This document shows, piece after piece, positions 32,607-42,716 of a DNA stretch of 64,000 nt. Within the stretch, counting starts at the first letter, position 1. Each line of letters opens with the position of its first letter. The translations under genes and the position numbers were made by a program. Source of the stretch: Colletes latitarsis. Lineage: Eukaryota; Arthropoda; Insecta; Hymenoptera; Colletidae. The stretch is from NCBI RefSeq assembly GCF_051014445.1, contig NC_135137.1, forward strand, positions 17,609,501 to 17,673,500, given 5' to 3'. The notes under the pieces are model-generated. The model made no database searches, was not told the origin of the DNA, and saw only the letters and a program-made list of their open reading frames with translations.

Positions 32607-33115
32607 ACCCTGGCTGGGAGGGGGACCCTGAGGGGAGCCTCCTCCCGCCAGGCGGCGATGGGTCGGACCGGGTGGGTTCGGCCCACGGGGAGGCACCCTC
32701 GGTGGCCTGGAGCGGCCATGAGCTCCCGGCCGCCGAGAGGTAGAAACGGGGTCGCAGGCGGTTGCGAGTTGGGGCTCGCAGCCCGCCACTAAATGCGGCC
32801 CCGGGACAGATCGCGGCGGGATGGAGTGGCCCCGTCCTGCCGCTATGAGACAGAGTGTCTATCGGGGGGACCGTTTGTCCCCCCCGGGGATGGGCGCAAA
32901 GCGCGGGCACGGGGAGGATACCGGAAGAATGCTTCGAGCGATTCCCGGTATCCTCCCAAATCGTGCGGAAGGGTCACCGTGGGGTTTTTAGTGGGTAAGT
33001 CCCGCGCCCGTCACTCTACGGGCGCGGGAAATCCCACACAACCCTCCCGCCTCTCCCCAAACAGGTGGGAGAGAGTCTTTCGAAGATTTTCCCCACGACA
33101 AAAAAAAAAAAAAAA
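31890..33115 (+). mobile_element. Family A fragment, 5'-truncated (1.2 kb), older subfamily
   Basis: It runs from GCCGAGGCGGATGGCGC inside ORF2 to a tail at 33100-33115, followed by GTATGCTAGTGTGC. The 21 bp before the insertion and the 21 bp after the tail agree at 16 positions, so a decayed duplication or simple satellite homology are both possible. The start and 3' UTR closely match the copy at 22680-23908. Confidence 0.9.
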
Positions 33116-33181
33116 GTATGCTAGTGTGCAAGCAGTAACCTAGAAAGCAAGCAGTATGCTAGTAAGCAAGCAGTAAGGTAG
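33116..33181 (+). repeat. Satellite remnant
   Basis: Sixty-six bp of satellite separate the poly(A) of a family A copy from the TG start of element L5. Confidence 0.92.
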
Positions 33182-34230
33182 TGTTTAAAGACCTTAACCG
33201 CCCTAAGGGGGGGTTATTTTAGTCTGACGTGGTCCGGATTACGAGGGAAAGGACACTGGGAAAAAGTTTGAATAAATTGATGCACCTGATTTTTGCTCAA
33301 TGAAATTAACGTTTATTTTTTAATCAAAAAAAGAAAAAAAGGAAAAAAACCTGGGCCGGCTTCTCCTGGCCAAGTTCGCGATGTGTTGTTCTGTAACAAG
33401 GAAAGACAAGGCTGGATTTAAATACCTATTAACGCTTGTCGCGTCGCCTGTCTCGCTCTATCTCGCACGCTCCTGTCTGTGCCGTTCGCACTCGAGAGCG
33501 GAGACTACAGACACGTCTCGACGAACTGAGATATGTATAAGTGGACTGTATATATGAACGTTCTCACAAATCGAGAACCGTTTGATCACTGTGCGGAAGA
33601 AGAGATCTAATTTCTCAATTCTCCGCTTTTTAGCGATCGTTGAATGCCGCAGGAAAGGACAACAGGTGGAGGTCGTAAAGCTCCAAATGCTGTCCAAACC
33701 GCAGTTTCTCACCGTTCCCTGCGTACAAGACGCGGTGTGGTGTAGCCCTTAACGGCGCACGTAGCGTCTTACGTTTAAAGGAGCATACACCACGGTGCTC
33801 ATTATGCGTTGCTCTACGCACAGGGTACGTACTCACTGGCGGTCAAGGAGCGTTGCTCGAGCAGGTTGAGCTAAGAAGTCCGGAATTTCTTAGCCCCGAC
33901 CTGAGAAACGGTGAGCCCACGTAGGGTATCGGTCAGAGACCACCCTAGGGGTGATATACAAAACCGTGCGGACAATTCAACTTGTTGCACGACCGCGTCA
34001 AATGCAGCAGTCCGTACGACAAATTCTTACACGACCGCGAAACTCAAACGTCACATGAAGATTAATCAGCCTCACACGACCGCGTCAAATGCAGCAGTCC
34101 GTGGAGAAATCAGTATTGAGTTGGCCGTAGCCACTGGCCGAAACTGGACTTCCGACGACCGCTGGTTGCAGCGAGACGTTGGAAAGTCAGCCTCACGACC
34201 GCGTCAAATGCAGCAGTCCGTGATAATGCA
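33182..34230 (+). mobile_element. LTR-like element L5, 3' part lost
   Basis: It starts TGTTTAAAGACCTTAACC. It has GTGGACTGTA at 33541 and GGAGGTCGTAAAGCTCC at 33668, the same motif pair as its relatives. It lacks the usual ...AACA end. Instead, family A begins directly at 34231, and satellite, not LTR, follows that copy. Related sequence in 57769-58590 shares the ACACCACGG(C/T)GCT region near 33789. This is a truncated solo LTR or the product of a deletion. Confidence 0.65.
33988..34221 (+). repeat. 28-bp direct repeat, three copies plus a partial one
   Basis: A 28-bp unit starting CACGACCGCGTCAAATGC occurs at 33988-34015, 34075-34102 and 34194-34221, with a partial copy near 34030. The last two are both preceded by CAGCCTCA. 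The spacing is irregular (87 and 119 bp). The repeats sit directly before the 5' end of the full-length family A copy. They may belong to L5 or may be extra promoter repeats of the retrotransposon; the sequence does not decide. Confidence 0.75.
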
Positions 34231-34614
34231 CCCTCAGGGGCTGCCAGCCTTTCAGCTGCAGTACGGGCTTAACGAACCCGGGGTACCCGAGTCATACACA
34301 CACCGTAAGCCTCCTGTTGGTCGTCACAACGACCCATTCACAATTCCCTATTGGTTTTGTGAATGGTACGTGACGGCAGGAGGAACGGGGGTCTTGGCTT
34401 AACCGCCTGGGCCACGAGTATGGCGACTCTATAAAATCGCCCTCCAATCCTAAGCTATGGTGCGCGGCGATGGGATGCATGGTTGGGGGAGAAGGCCCAA
34501 TCCCAAGCGACCACCTCCGGGGAACCTGCCGAACCCCCGGTGTATATAGGCTTACCCGGGTAAGGCGGCTCTGCCCGGGCGGACCTTTTCTTCCGACCTG
34601 CTCGTGGGAATATT
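34231..34614 (+). promoter_or_regulatory. Family A 5' UTR with structured 5' end and a TATA-like site
   Basis: The 384-nt leader starts with inverted repeats: GTACGGG with CCCGGGGTAC near 34262-34286, then GGTCGT-CACA-ACGACC near 34319-34334. The other 5' UTR (47782) keeps hairpins at similar places with different bases. CTCTATAAAATCGCC near 34427 and GTATATAGGC near 34542 resemble TATA boxes, though R1-type promoters are usually internal and TATA-less, so promoter function is only possible. A palindrome CTTACCCGGGTAAG lies near 34551-34564. Confidence 0.5.
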
Positions 34615-36485
34615 ATGGAGTTCAATATTAAAACGGGGATGGGACGGGGTAAGTCAGAGGGGGAGGACGAAGGCGGTGTTGGGACTGGAGTGACGGCGCT
34701 CGCGCCGCCTCCAGCGCCTGGCCCGGCTTCGTGGAAGGTGGAGGAGGACGACGAGACTGCGTCAGTCTCGTCCTTCTCCTCCACCAGGAGCCTCATAGGC
34801 TCTAAGAGGAAGAGGACGGGGCAGGCCGTTGTCGAGGTGGGCGGGGCGATGAGCCCGTCGGTGAGGCTGAGTTGCCTCAGGGACGAGGTGACCGAGGAGA
34901 TATCGGAGAGGATCTCCTCGTCCCTGAGGCGGGTGGAGAAAGTCGCCGCTGCCTGCGCCTTTATGGGGCAGAAAAGCGGTGGCGCGGAGGCCCTGAAGGC
35001 CGCGGCGGAGGAAATGAGGGAGGCGGCGCGGGAGCTCAGAGGGCGGAACGCCCGTCTGCAGCTCCTGTTGGAGGAGGAGCGACAGGGGAGGAGGAGGGCA
35101 GAGGCGCTGTGGAACAGCGCGGCCCTCCCTCCCATCCTCCCTCCTCCTCCACCGCCGCGTCCCTCGGCGGAGGTAAATAAGCGGAGTGCGGCGGCAGTGG
35201 TGCGGGGCACCGCGGGCCCCTCCACCCGCACTCCGCCCGTGAAGAAGTCCCCGTCCTCCTCAGAAGACGATCTTCTGAGGAGGATTGGGGACATGATTGA
35301 TGGCAAGCTGGCCGCCTTCCGGGAGGAGCTCCTCGCCGGAAGAGCGGTCAGCAGGAAGGCGGTGCCTCCCCGACCTGTTCCGGTACAGTCGGGGAAGGCA
35401 AAGAAGGGCGGAGTGAAGGCTCCGCCCAGCGTTGCGGCACCAGGGCCCCGGGTCGCGACCCCCAAGGGGGGTGGTGTACCCGTGGTCGCGGTGGTCGCGT
35501 CCTCCACAGCACCCTCCCAAGGGGGGGTGGCGTGGAGTGAGGTGGTGGGGCGGAAGGCGAAGCGGGCGGCGAGGAAGGCCTCGCAACCGCAGCCTCCGCC
35601 GGCGGCCAAGGTAAAGGCCGCGAAGGTCGGGAAGGCACGACCAGGTCGTCCCCCAAAAACGGCAGCGGTGACGCTGACCGCTGCGCAGGGGGGCGACCTG
35701 ACCCTCGCGGAGGCGATGCGGCTCGCCAGGGAGAATATCTCCCTGGAAGAGCTGGGCATCGCCTCCGTGAGGGCGAAGAGGGCCGTGACCGGGGGTCTCT
35801 TGCTGGAGATCCCCGGTGCAGAAGGCGGCGCGAAGGCGGATCGTCTCGCCCAGAGGCTCCGGGAGCAGCTGGGCGAGCGAGGTGTCCGGGTCGCCCGGCC
35901 CACGAAGCGCACGGAGATGCGCGTTTGTGGGCTGGACGACTCGGTCAGCGCACAGGATGTGTCCCGTGCCCTTGCGAGGGCGGGGGACTGTCCTGTGGAG
36001 GACCTGCGGATCGGAGAGATCCGCAGGTCGCCCTCCGGCCTCGGGTCGGTGTGGGCCCGGTGCCCCCTCTCCGCCGCCCGTAAGGTGGCGGAATCCGGGA
36101 GGGTGGTGGTGGGGTGGGTTTCGGCGCGAGTGAAAATCCTCGCGCCGCGCCCGCTCCAGTGTCACCGCTGCCTCGAATTGGGGCACGTGAGGCAGTGGTG
36201 CACCTCGCCGGTGGACCGCAGCGGTCAGTGTTACCGCTGCGGTGCCAAAGAGCACCGTGCGAGCCAGTGCTCGGCGGCCCCCCACTGCCCGCTATGTGCG
36301 GACATGGGGAGGCCAGCCGATCACAGGGTGGGGAGCAAGAAGTGCTCCCCCCCCCCTCCCGGAAGGAGAGGAAGAGGCGGGCTGCACCGGCTCCGGTGCC
36401 GAGGGCGGTGGCATCGTCCTCCATGGAGGTGGACGGTGCTACGGGGACGGACGGCCGGGAGGAGGCTGGCGCGGCCATTAATTAA
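34615..36485 (+). pseudogene. Family A ORF1, complete but frame broken at a C tract (about 620 codons)
   Basis: It starts MEFNIKTGMGRGKSEGEDEGG, matched by the start of the 48173 copy, which supports this ATG. The N-terminal half is charged, then Ala/Pro rich. The C-terminal part carries three zinc knuckles from about residue 515 (CHRCLELGHVRQWC, CYRCGAKEHRASQC, CPLCADMGRPADH). Directly after KKCS a run of ten C (near 36347-36356) replaces the eight that would keep frame. The natural C-terminus is then read out of frame and ends at TAA 36483-36485, overlapping the ORF2 ATG. Reading through, the frame extends to 36612. The role would be RNA binding and particle assembly. Confidence 0.88.
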
Positions 36486-39400
36486 TGCCGCCCCGCCTCC
36501 TCCTCCAGGCCAACCTCAACCACTGCCGCGCGGCACAGGACTTGATGTCCCAAGTCCTCGCGGAGTGGGGGGTTGGCCTGGCGGTCGCCGCCGAGCCGTA
36601 CCGCGTCCCTGATCACCCTCATTGGGTGGGCGACGCGGACGGCTTGGTGGCGACGGTATGGGGAGGGGGCGACGGGTCCCCACCGTTCTCCTTGTTGGAG
36701 CGCGGTCGGGGATTCGTCGCCGTGGACTGGGGGGGAGTCGCTGTGGTGGGGTGCTACATTTCGCCCCGTAGCGGTCACGCTGCGTTCGAGCTGTACTTGG
36801 CCGAGGTCGCGGCATGCGTGCAGCGCTACGGGGCCCGGCCGGTGCTGGTCCTGGGGGATTTTAATGCCAAGTCGGTGGCTTGGGGATCCCCCAGGACCTC
36901 CGTTCGCGGCGGGATCCTGGGCGATTGGGCGGCGGGGCTCGACCTCCGGGTATTGAACCGGGGGTCGGAGCACACATGCGTGCGGCGATATGGGGGGTCC
37001 ATCGTGGATGTTGGATTCGCGACCCCCAACGCCGTGCGCATGGTGTCGGGTTGGCACGTGGTCGCGGGGGCAGAGACACTCTCCGATCACCGGTACATCC
37101 GGATGGAGGTCTCTGCCGCCGCGAGTGCATCCCGACACGGCCGCCTGCGTGGCACCCCACCACGCCGCTGGGCGCTTCGGCGCCTGGACAAGGACGCCCT
37201 GATGGCAGCTGCCCTCGCTGCAACTTGGCCGCAGGGAGCGGCCGAGTTGCCGAGCATAGAGGAGGAGGTCGCCCGGCTCGGAGCATTGATCGCGGGTATT
37301 TGCGACGCGGCGATGCCTCGGGTCGGGCGGGCTTCTCCTCGCCGGGCGGTGTACTGGTGGTCGGACGCGATCGCGGAGTTGCGAGTCGCGACTGTCCGCG
37401 CCCGACGCCAGTACACCCGCGCGCGCCGTCGTCAACGTACAGGCGACGGCATGGCGCGAGCGAGGGCAGCTGATGACCTGTATGGAGCATACCGCGTGGC
37501 GCGGGTTGCTCTGCAGGTCGCCATCAAACGGGCCAAGACCCAGGCATGGAAGGAGCTCCTCCAGACCCTTGATGACGATCCATGGGGGCGCCCATATAAG
37601 GTGGTGCTGAATAAGCTCCGCCCGTGGGCGCCCCCCGTCACCGAGGGTCTTGACCCCCGGCTGCTGGAGGACGTGGTCAATACACTCTTCCCAACTGGGG
37701 AGAGGGGACCACGTCCTCCGGCGGCGGCGGCTGTCCCAGTGGAGTGGACGGCCGAGCTGGGGGTCACGCAGGAGGAGCTGGCAGCGGCCATCAGACGGCT
37801 CGGGGTTCGTAACACGGCCCCGGGTCCGGATGGTGTGCCCGGCCGGGTTTGGGTCTTGCCCCAGGGCGTCCTTGGGGCCGACCTCAGGCGGTTGTTCGAC
37901 CGCTGCCTGAGGGACGGGCGATTCCCCCCCAGTTGGAAGGTGGCGAGGATGGTCCTCCTCCGAAGGAGGGTCGGCCCGCGGAGTCTCCCTCCGCATACCG
38001 GCCCATTTGTCTTCTCGACGAGGTGGGCAAGCTCTTCGAGCGTGTGATTGCTGCCCGCCTCGTCGAGCACCTGTCGCGGGGTGATCCCGGTCTGGCCGAC
38101 TGCCAGTTCGGTTTCCGGTGGGGCCGATCGACTATCGACGCGATAGGTCGTGTGAGGGCCCTCTCGGAGGCGGCCGTCTCCCGGGGAGGGGTGGCATTGG
38201 CAATATCCTTGGATATTGCCAATGCCTTTAACACCCTCCCCTGGGAAGAGATAAGGAGGGGGCTCGAATATCATCGAGTCCCCCCTTGTCTCAGGGCGGT
38301 CGTCGGGGATTATCTCCGCGGCAGGTGGATCAAGTATCCGGGCCGGGATGGTGATATGCGGAGGGAAGTGTACTGCGGTGTTCCGCAGGGGTCGGTCCTC
38401 GGGCCACTCCTGTGGAACATCGCGTACGACTCGGTGTTGCGGGCCGGCCTCCCCGACGGCGTCAGCGCGGTGTGTTATGCGGATGACACACTGGTGCTGG
38501 CCGTCGGGGCGCACTGGGGGAGGGCCATGCGTCGCGCGGAGGAGGGGTCGCAACGCGTCGTCGACCGGATCAGGGGGATGGGGATGACGGTGGCGGTCCA
38601 TAAGACCGAGGTGATTGCGTTTCATTCACCTCGGCAGGATCCGCCACCCCCTCTGATTCGGGTGGGTGGGGCTGACATCGAGGTGAAGCCCCAGATCAGG
38701 TATCTGGGGCTGATCCTCGATAGCCACTGGCGTTTCGAGAAGCATTTCCGCTGCCTGGTCCCCCGGTTGGAAAGGATGGTTGCGGCTCTGGGCCGGATCC
38801 TGCCCAACCTGGGGGGCCCGGCGGGCCGAGTTCGTCGCCTCTATGTGGCAATGGTCCAGTCGGTGGCCCTATACGGGGCCCCCGTCTGGGCGGACGACCT
38901 GGCTGCCTCCCGGCGCAGCATGACTATGCTGCGTCGGGTGCAGAGGCGCATGGCGCTCAGGGTCGTCCGCGGGTATCGGACCATGTCACATGAGGCGGCG
39001 ACGGTTCTAGCGGGGATGCCGCCCATGGACCTGCTCGCGCGGTCGCACGCGGTGATGTACCGGCACCGCGTCGACCGTCGCGCGGGGGTGGCGGCGGTCC
39101 CGGGCGGGCAGGAACCTGCTTGGGGCGATTTGAAGCGCCAGGCCCGGCAGTCCGTGTTGCTCGCGTGGCAGGAGCGGCTGGCTCTGCCAACCGCGGGGCA
39201 CCGGACTGTCGGGGCTGTTCGGCCACTCCTGAAGGAGTGGCTGGACAGAGGCCATGGCAGCCTCACCTACCGGCTGGCACAGGTATTTTCCGGGCATGGC
39301 AGCTTCGGAAGATACCTGTGCCGGATAGGGAAGGAGCCGACGGCGCGTTGCTGCCACTGCGACGCTGAGCAGGACACGGCGGATCATACCCTGGAGGTAT

Positions 39401-39666
39401 GCCCCGCGTGGGAGGGGGAGCGCCGGGTCCTGGTCGGCGTCGTCGGGCGGGATGTCTCGCTGCCGGGCGTGGTGCGCGCCATGCTCGGCAGCGAGGAGAA
39501 GTGGAGGGCCGTGGCCTCCTTCTGCGAGAACGTAATGTTGCAGAAGGAGGCCGCGGGGAGGGAGCGCGAGCTTCAGCGGCGCGCTGAAGTTCGCGCTCGT
39601 GCGGTGGCCCGAGGTCGTCGCCCGGTCGCGAGGCGTCGCGGGCGGCCGCCTCGGCGTGGCGGATGA
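36485..39666 (+). pseudogene. Family A ORF2 with one frameshift near 37962
   Basis: It is homologous to the intact 926-4108 protein along its whole length. The endonuclease and first RT segment read in one frame to about 37960. There CTCCGAAGGAGGG lacks one G of CTCCGGAAGGAGGG, and the rest (YRPICLLDEV, SLDIANAF, CYADDTLVL, CCHC motif) reads in the next frame to 39666. The RT motif GFRGGRST is GFRWGRST (38117). The ATG overlaps the ORF1 stop as TAATG. The copy is recently dead, or a single-base sequence error. Confidence 0.9.
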
Positions 39667-40199
39667 CCTAGGCTGGGAGGGGGGTCCTGAGGGGACCCTC
39701 CTCCCGCCAGGCGGCGCCGGGTCGGACCGGTTGGGGGTAGGAGTGCCTCCCCCTACCGGTCCGACGCAAGGGGAGGCACCCTCGGCGGTCTGGTGCGGCC
39801 ATGAACGCCCGGCCGCCGAGGGGTGGAAACGGGGTCGCGGGCGGTTGCGAGTTGGGGCTCGCAGCCGCCACTAAACGCGGCCCCGGGACGGATAGCGGCG
39901 GGATGGAGTGGCCCCGTCCCGCCGCTATGAGGCAGTGTGTCTACTGGGGGGACCGATTGTCCCCCCGGGGGATGGGCGCGAAAGCGCGGGCACGGGGAGG
40001 ATACCGGAAGAATGCTTCGAGCGATTCCCGGTATCCTCCCAAAGCGTGCCGAAGAGTCACCGTGGGGTTTTTAGTGGGTAGGTCCCGCGCCTGTCGTTGT
40101 ACGGGCGCGGGGAATCCCACACACCCCTCCCACCTCTCCCCAAGGAGGTGGGAGGGAGTCTTTCGAAGATTTTCCCCACGACAAAAAAAAAAAAAAAAA
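39667..40199 (+). other. Family A 3' UTR and tail, full-length copy
   Basis: It has the same hairpin series as 4109-4624, including the 13-bp GGGAGGATACCGG stem and the 12-bp ATAGCGGCGGGA stem. The tail of 17 A is followed by GTAAGGAAGC satellite. One substitution (GAAGAGTCACC for GAAGGGTCACC) distinguishes it from copy A1. Confidence 0.8.
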
Positions 40200-40259
40200 G
40201 TAAGGAAGCAATTAGATAGTAAGCAAACGGTAAGCTAGTGAGCAGGCAGCCGGCTAGGA
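40200..40259 (+). repeat. Satellite remnant with left target duplication of family B
   Basis: This 60-bp satellite piece ends in GCAGCCGGCTAGGA (40246-40259), which is repeated at 46679-46692 on the far side of family B. Confidence 0.95.
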
Positions 40260-40585
40260 CCCTCCCGTTGCTGCTACCTTGGCGTGGTGTGGGGGCTTGT
40301 GTGCCCTGATGATCTCTAGAGCTATACCGGCGGGGGTCAATGACCCCTGGCAGGTTCTACCATGCCGTACAGGTTCGGGGTGAAGGGTCAGACAAAAGTA
40401 GCCAACACTACACTACACACACACACACTCGCACGGACATACACACACACACATATACGCACGCTCATACAGGCACATACACTCAGCTACACGAGTACAC
40501 TACACTTACTTACGCAGATACACATAGACATACACACCACTGGGCCTGGCCGACCCAGTGGGCTAGGTGGCCAAACTGAACCAAC
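40260..40585 (+). promoter_or_regulatory. Family B 5' UTR with AC-rich microsatellite
   Basis: The 326-nt leader begins CCCTCCCGTTGCTGCTACC. From about 40412 to 40535 it is dominated by ACAC/ATAC repeats with interruptions. No TATA box is evident. The leader precedes ATG 40586 (ACCAACATGG, good context). Any promoter here is inferred from its position only. Confidence 0.5.
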
Positions 40586-42716
40586 ATGGACATGGACAAT
40601 AGAAAGGACAAAGTTACTGGACCAGGGGTGCTCGGAGCCCCAGGTCCCGGCTCGAGTGTTGGTGCGCGGGCAGGCCACACCGGGTCGTCAACCGACGACT
40701 GTCTAGCGTCCCTGGCGGATACCGGGTCAGGGCGCGGAAGGAAGCTACCGGAGGATACATGGATAGAGAAAGGGAATGACAGGCGACGTACTCTAGACAC
40801 GGAAAGGAAAAAGGATAAGAGCGGAGATACAAGTGGTAGGGAAGGTAGTGACTCTGTGGAAGAGCGGAATATATTCGTCACCCCACAGAGTAGGAGGCTT
40901 AAAAGTGTGGAGGTAATGGATCCCTTTGTAGTTCGTAGTAGGGTGACGAGGTCACCGGCACGCAAAAGTACTGGAACGGGCCACCCTGTACAGATGACGC
41001 CGACGTCTAAACTAACCCGGGGACTTGCATATGACACGGAAACCGAGGGGGAGTCGGAAGTGGAGGATTACAGGGAGGATTCTGGAGGGAAGAAAATTAA
41101 AAGAACAGTGTCCAAAGTATACGCAGGGGTTAAAAGGGTCGGTAAGTACATGGCAATGGGAGAGAACATCAGACCCGAGATGCAACAGGCAATCCTAGAT
41201 ACTTACCTGGAATTGAAGAACCTGGAAACATACCTAGAGGAGAACACTAACAGGAAGAATAGAGAGAGAGGAGATAACGGAGATGAGAGAGGAACTAGGA
41301 AGGATGAGACGAAGAGAGATAGAAAGGGAAAAGGAAATAGGCGAGATTAAGAAAAGAGAGGAAGATAGGGAAAAGGAACTTGAGGGGATGAAGAAGAGAG
41401 AGAAGGAACGGGAAAAGGAAATGATAGAAATGAAGAGGAGAGAGGGGGAAAGGGAAAAGGAATTTGAATCTAGGATGGAGGAAGATAAGAAGAGAGAAAG
41501 GGAAAATAGGGAGGAAATGGAGAAAATAATGGAGAGAGAGCGAGACAGGGACAGGGAGATCCAGGAGTTGAGAGGAATGCTGGGGGCGGGACCCAGGGGG
41601 GATACGGGTACACCGGCACCCAGCAAGCGGAAAATACGGTCACCTCCGGTGGACAGCGACATGCAGGATGCGGAAAGAAGAGTTAGACGGAAGGGAATGG
41701 AAAAGGAGGGGCTCAGGGAAGGAGAAAGGGGGGACAACGGTCCCAGGGAAGATGGAAGGGAACAAGAAGGAACAGCCAAGGTCAAGGAGGCACCGGGGAG
41801 GAATGAAGGGGCTTCCACTGGCAATGAGGGCGAGTGGGTCTCTGTAACGAAGAGGGGGAGGACGAGGATAGGAAGCACAGGAGTGGGAGTGGCACGGAAG
41901 GAGGCACTGGTCCAAGGAGGAGATTGGACCAAGCCGACAACAGAGACGGGGGCAAGGAAGAGGCCCGGAGGGAAAGCGGATGCACCGAGGATCACGAGAC
42001 CAAGGACGGTGGCAATCTGTGTGACTGCGGGGGCGAAGACGTACGCCGAAGTCTTCAAGGAAATAGCGGGGAAGGCCAAAACGTGTTTGGAAAATATTAA
42101 AGGAGTGAGGAAATCGAGAAAGGGGGAGTTAATAGTAGAGTTTACGAAGGCTGGGTCGGCGGCAAGAAGTAAGGACGTGATTCTGGGGAACCTAGGGGAG
42201 GAGTACTCGGTGAGGGCGATGGTCCCGAGGACAGAAGTGGAGATTAGGGACTTGGATCCGATCTGTGAAGCCACCGAAGTGTTGGAGGGATTTTGTAGTG
42301 CCTTCGGGATTGAGGAGAAGGCCGGAGTAAGGGTCAAGACACTCCGATATACCTACCTGGGGACCCAGATTGCCGTGTGGGAGTTGCCCACGGCGCTCGC
42401 CGCCAAGGTGGACAACAGGAAGGTTAAAATCGGCTATACGGTGGTAAGGATTAGCGTAGTACCAAGGGTCCTCAGGTGTTTCAGGTGCCACGCTTTTGGA
42501 CATATAAGCTATGGGTGCGGAAGGAAGGATATCGGAAGATGTAGGATATGTGGTGAGGAGGGGCACGAAATGCGGGACTGCACAAAGCATCCTAGCTGTG
42601 TATTGTGCAGAGAAAAGGGGATGCCAGCAGATAGGACCCGGCATGTGGCAGGAGCAGTTAGCTACCCGCAATTTCGAGAAGCCCTAAGGAGGAATAAGGC
42701 AGCCTGCAGTGGTTGA
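40586..42716 (+). pseudogene. Family B ORF1 (coiled coil plus zinc knuckles) with one frameshift near 41260
   Basis: The first 220 or so codons (from MDMDNRKDKVTG) read in one frame. The following part reads in the +1 frame as an extremely charged Glu/Arg/Lys segment (EREKE-type heptads, about 41262-41600), a likely coiled coil for self-association. It ends with knuckles CFRCHAFGHISYGC, CRICGEEGHEMRDC and CVLCREKGMPADRTRH. The switch falls at or near an AG dinucleotide run (41261-41270). Loss of one AG unit would explain it, so slippage is likely. The stop TGA (42714-42716) overlaps the start of the ORF2 frame. Confidence 0.87.

Larger units (their letters stand above)
34231..40199 (+). mobile_element. 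Family A full-length copy (5.97 kb)
   Basis: This is the only family A copy here with 5' UTR, ORF1, ORF2, 3' UTR and tail (40183-40199) in order. The 5' end CCCTCAGGGGCTG is also the exact start of the copy at 47782, which defines the element's true 5' terminus. The 3' flank is satellite GTAAGGAAGC; the 5' flank is LTR-like sequence, so no duplication can be read. It is nearly identical to copy A1 and therefore young, but ORF1 and ORF2 each carry a frameshift. Confidence 0.93.

Noticed and set aside
34231..34420. HDV-like ribozyme at the family A 5' end
   Set aside because: Hairpins are present, but I could not place the P1 strand, P3 loop, P4 and catalytic C in the required nested order in either copy, so I list only a structured 5' end.
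40412..40535. AC-rich tract as the target microsatellite of a Waldo-like insertion
   Set aside because: The 14-bp duplication at 40246-40259 and 46679-46692 places the tract inside family B, so it is part of its leader, not a target.
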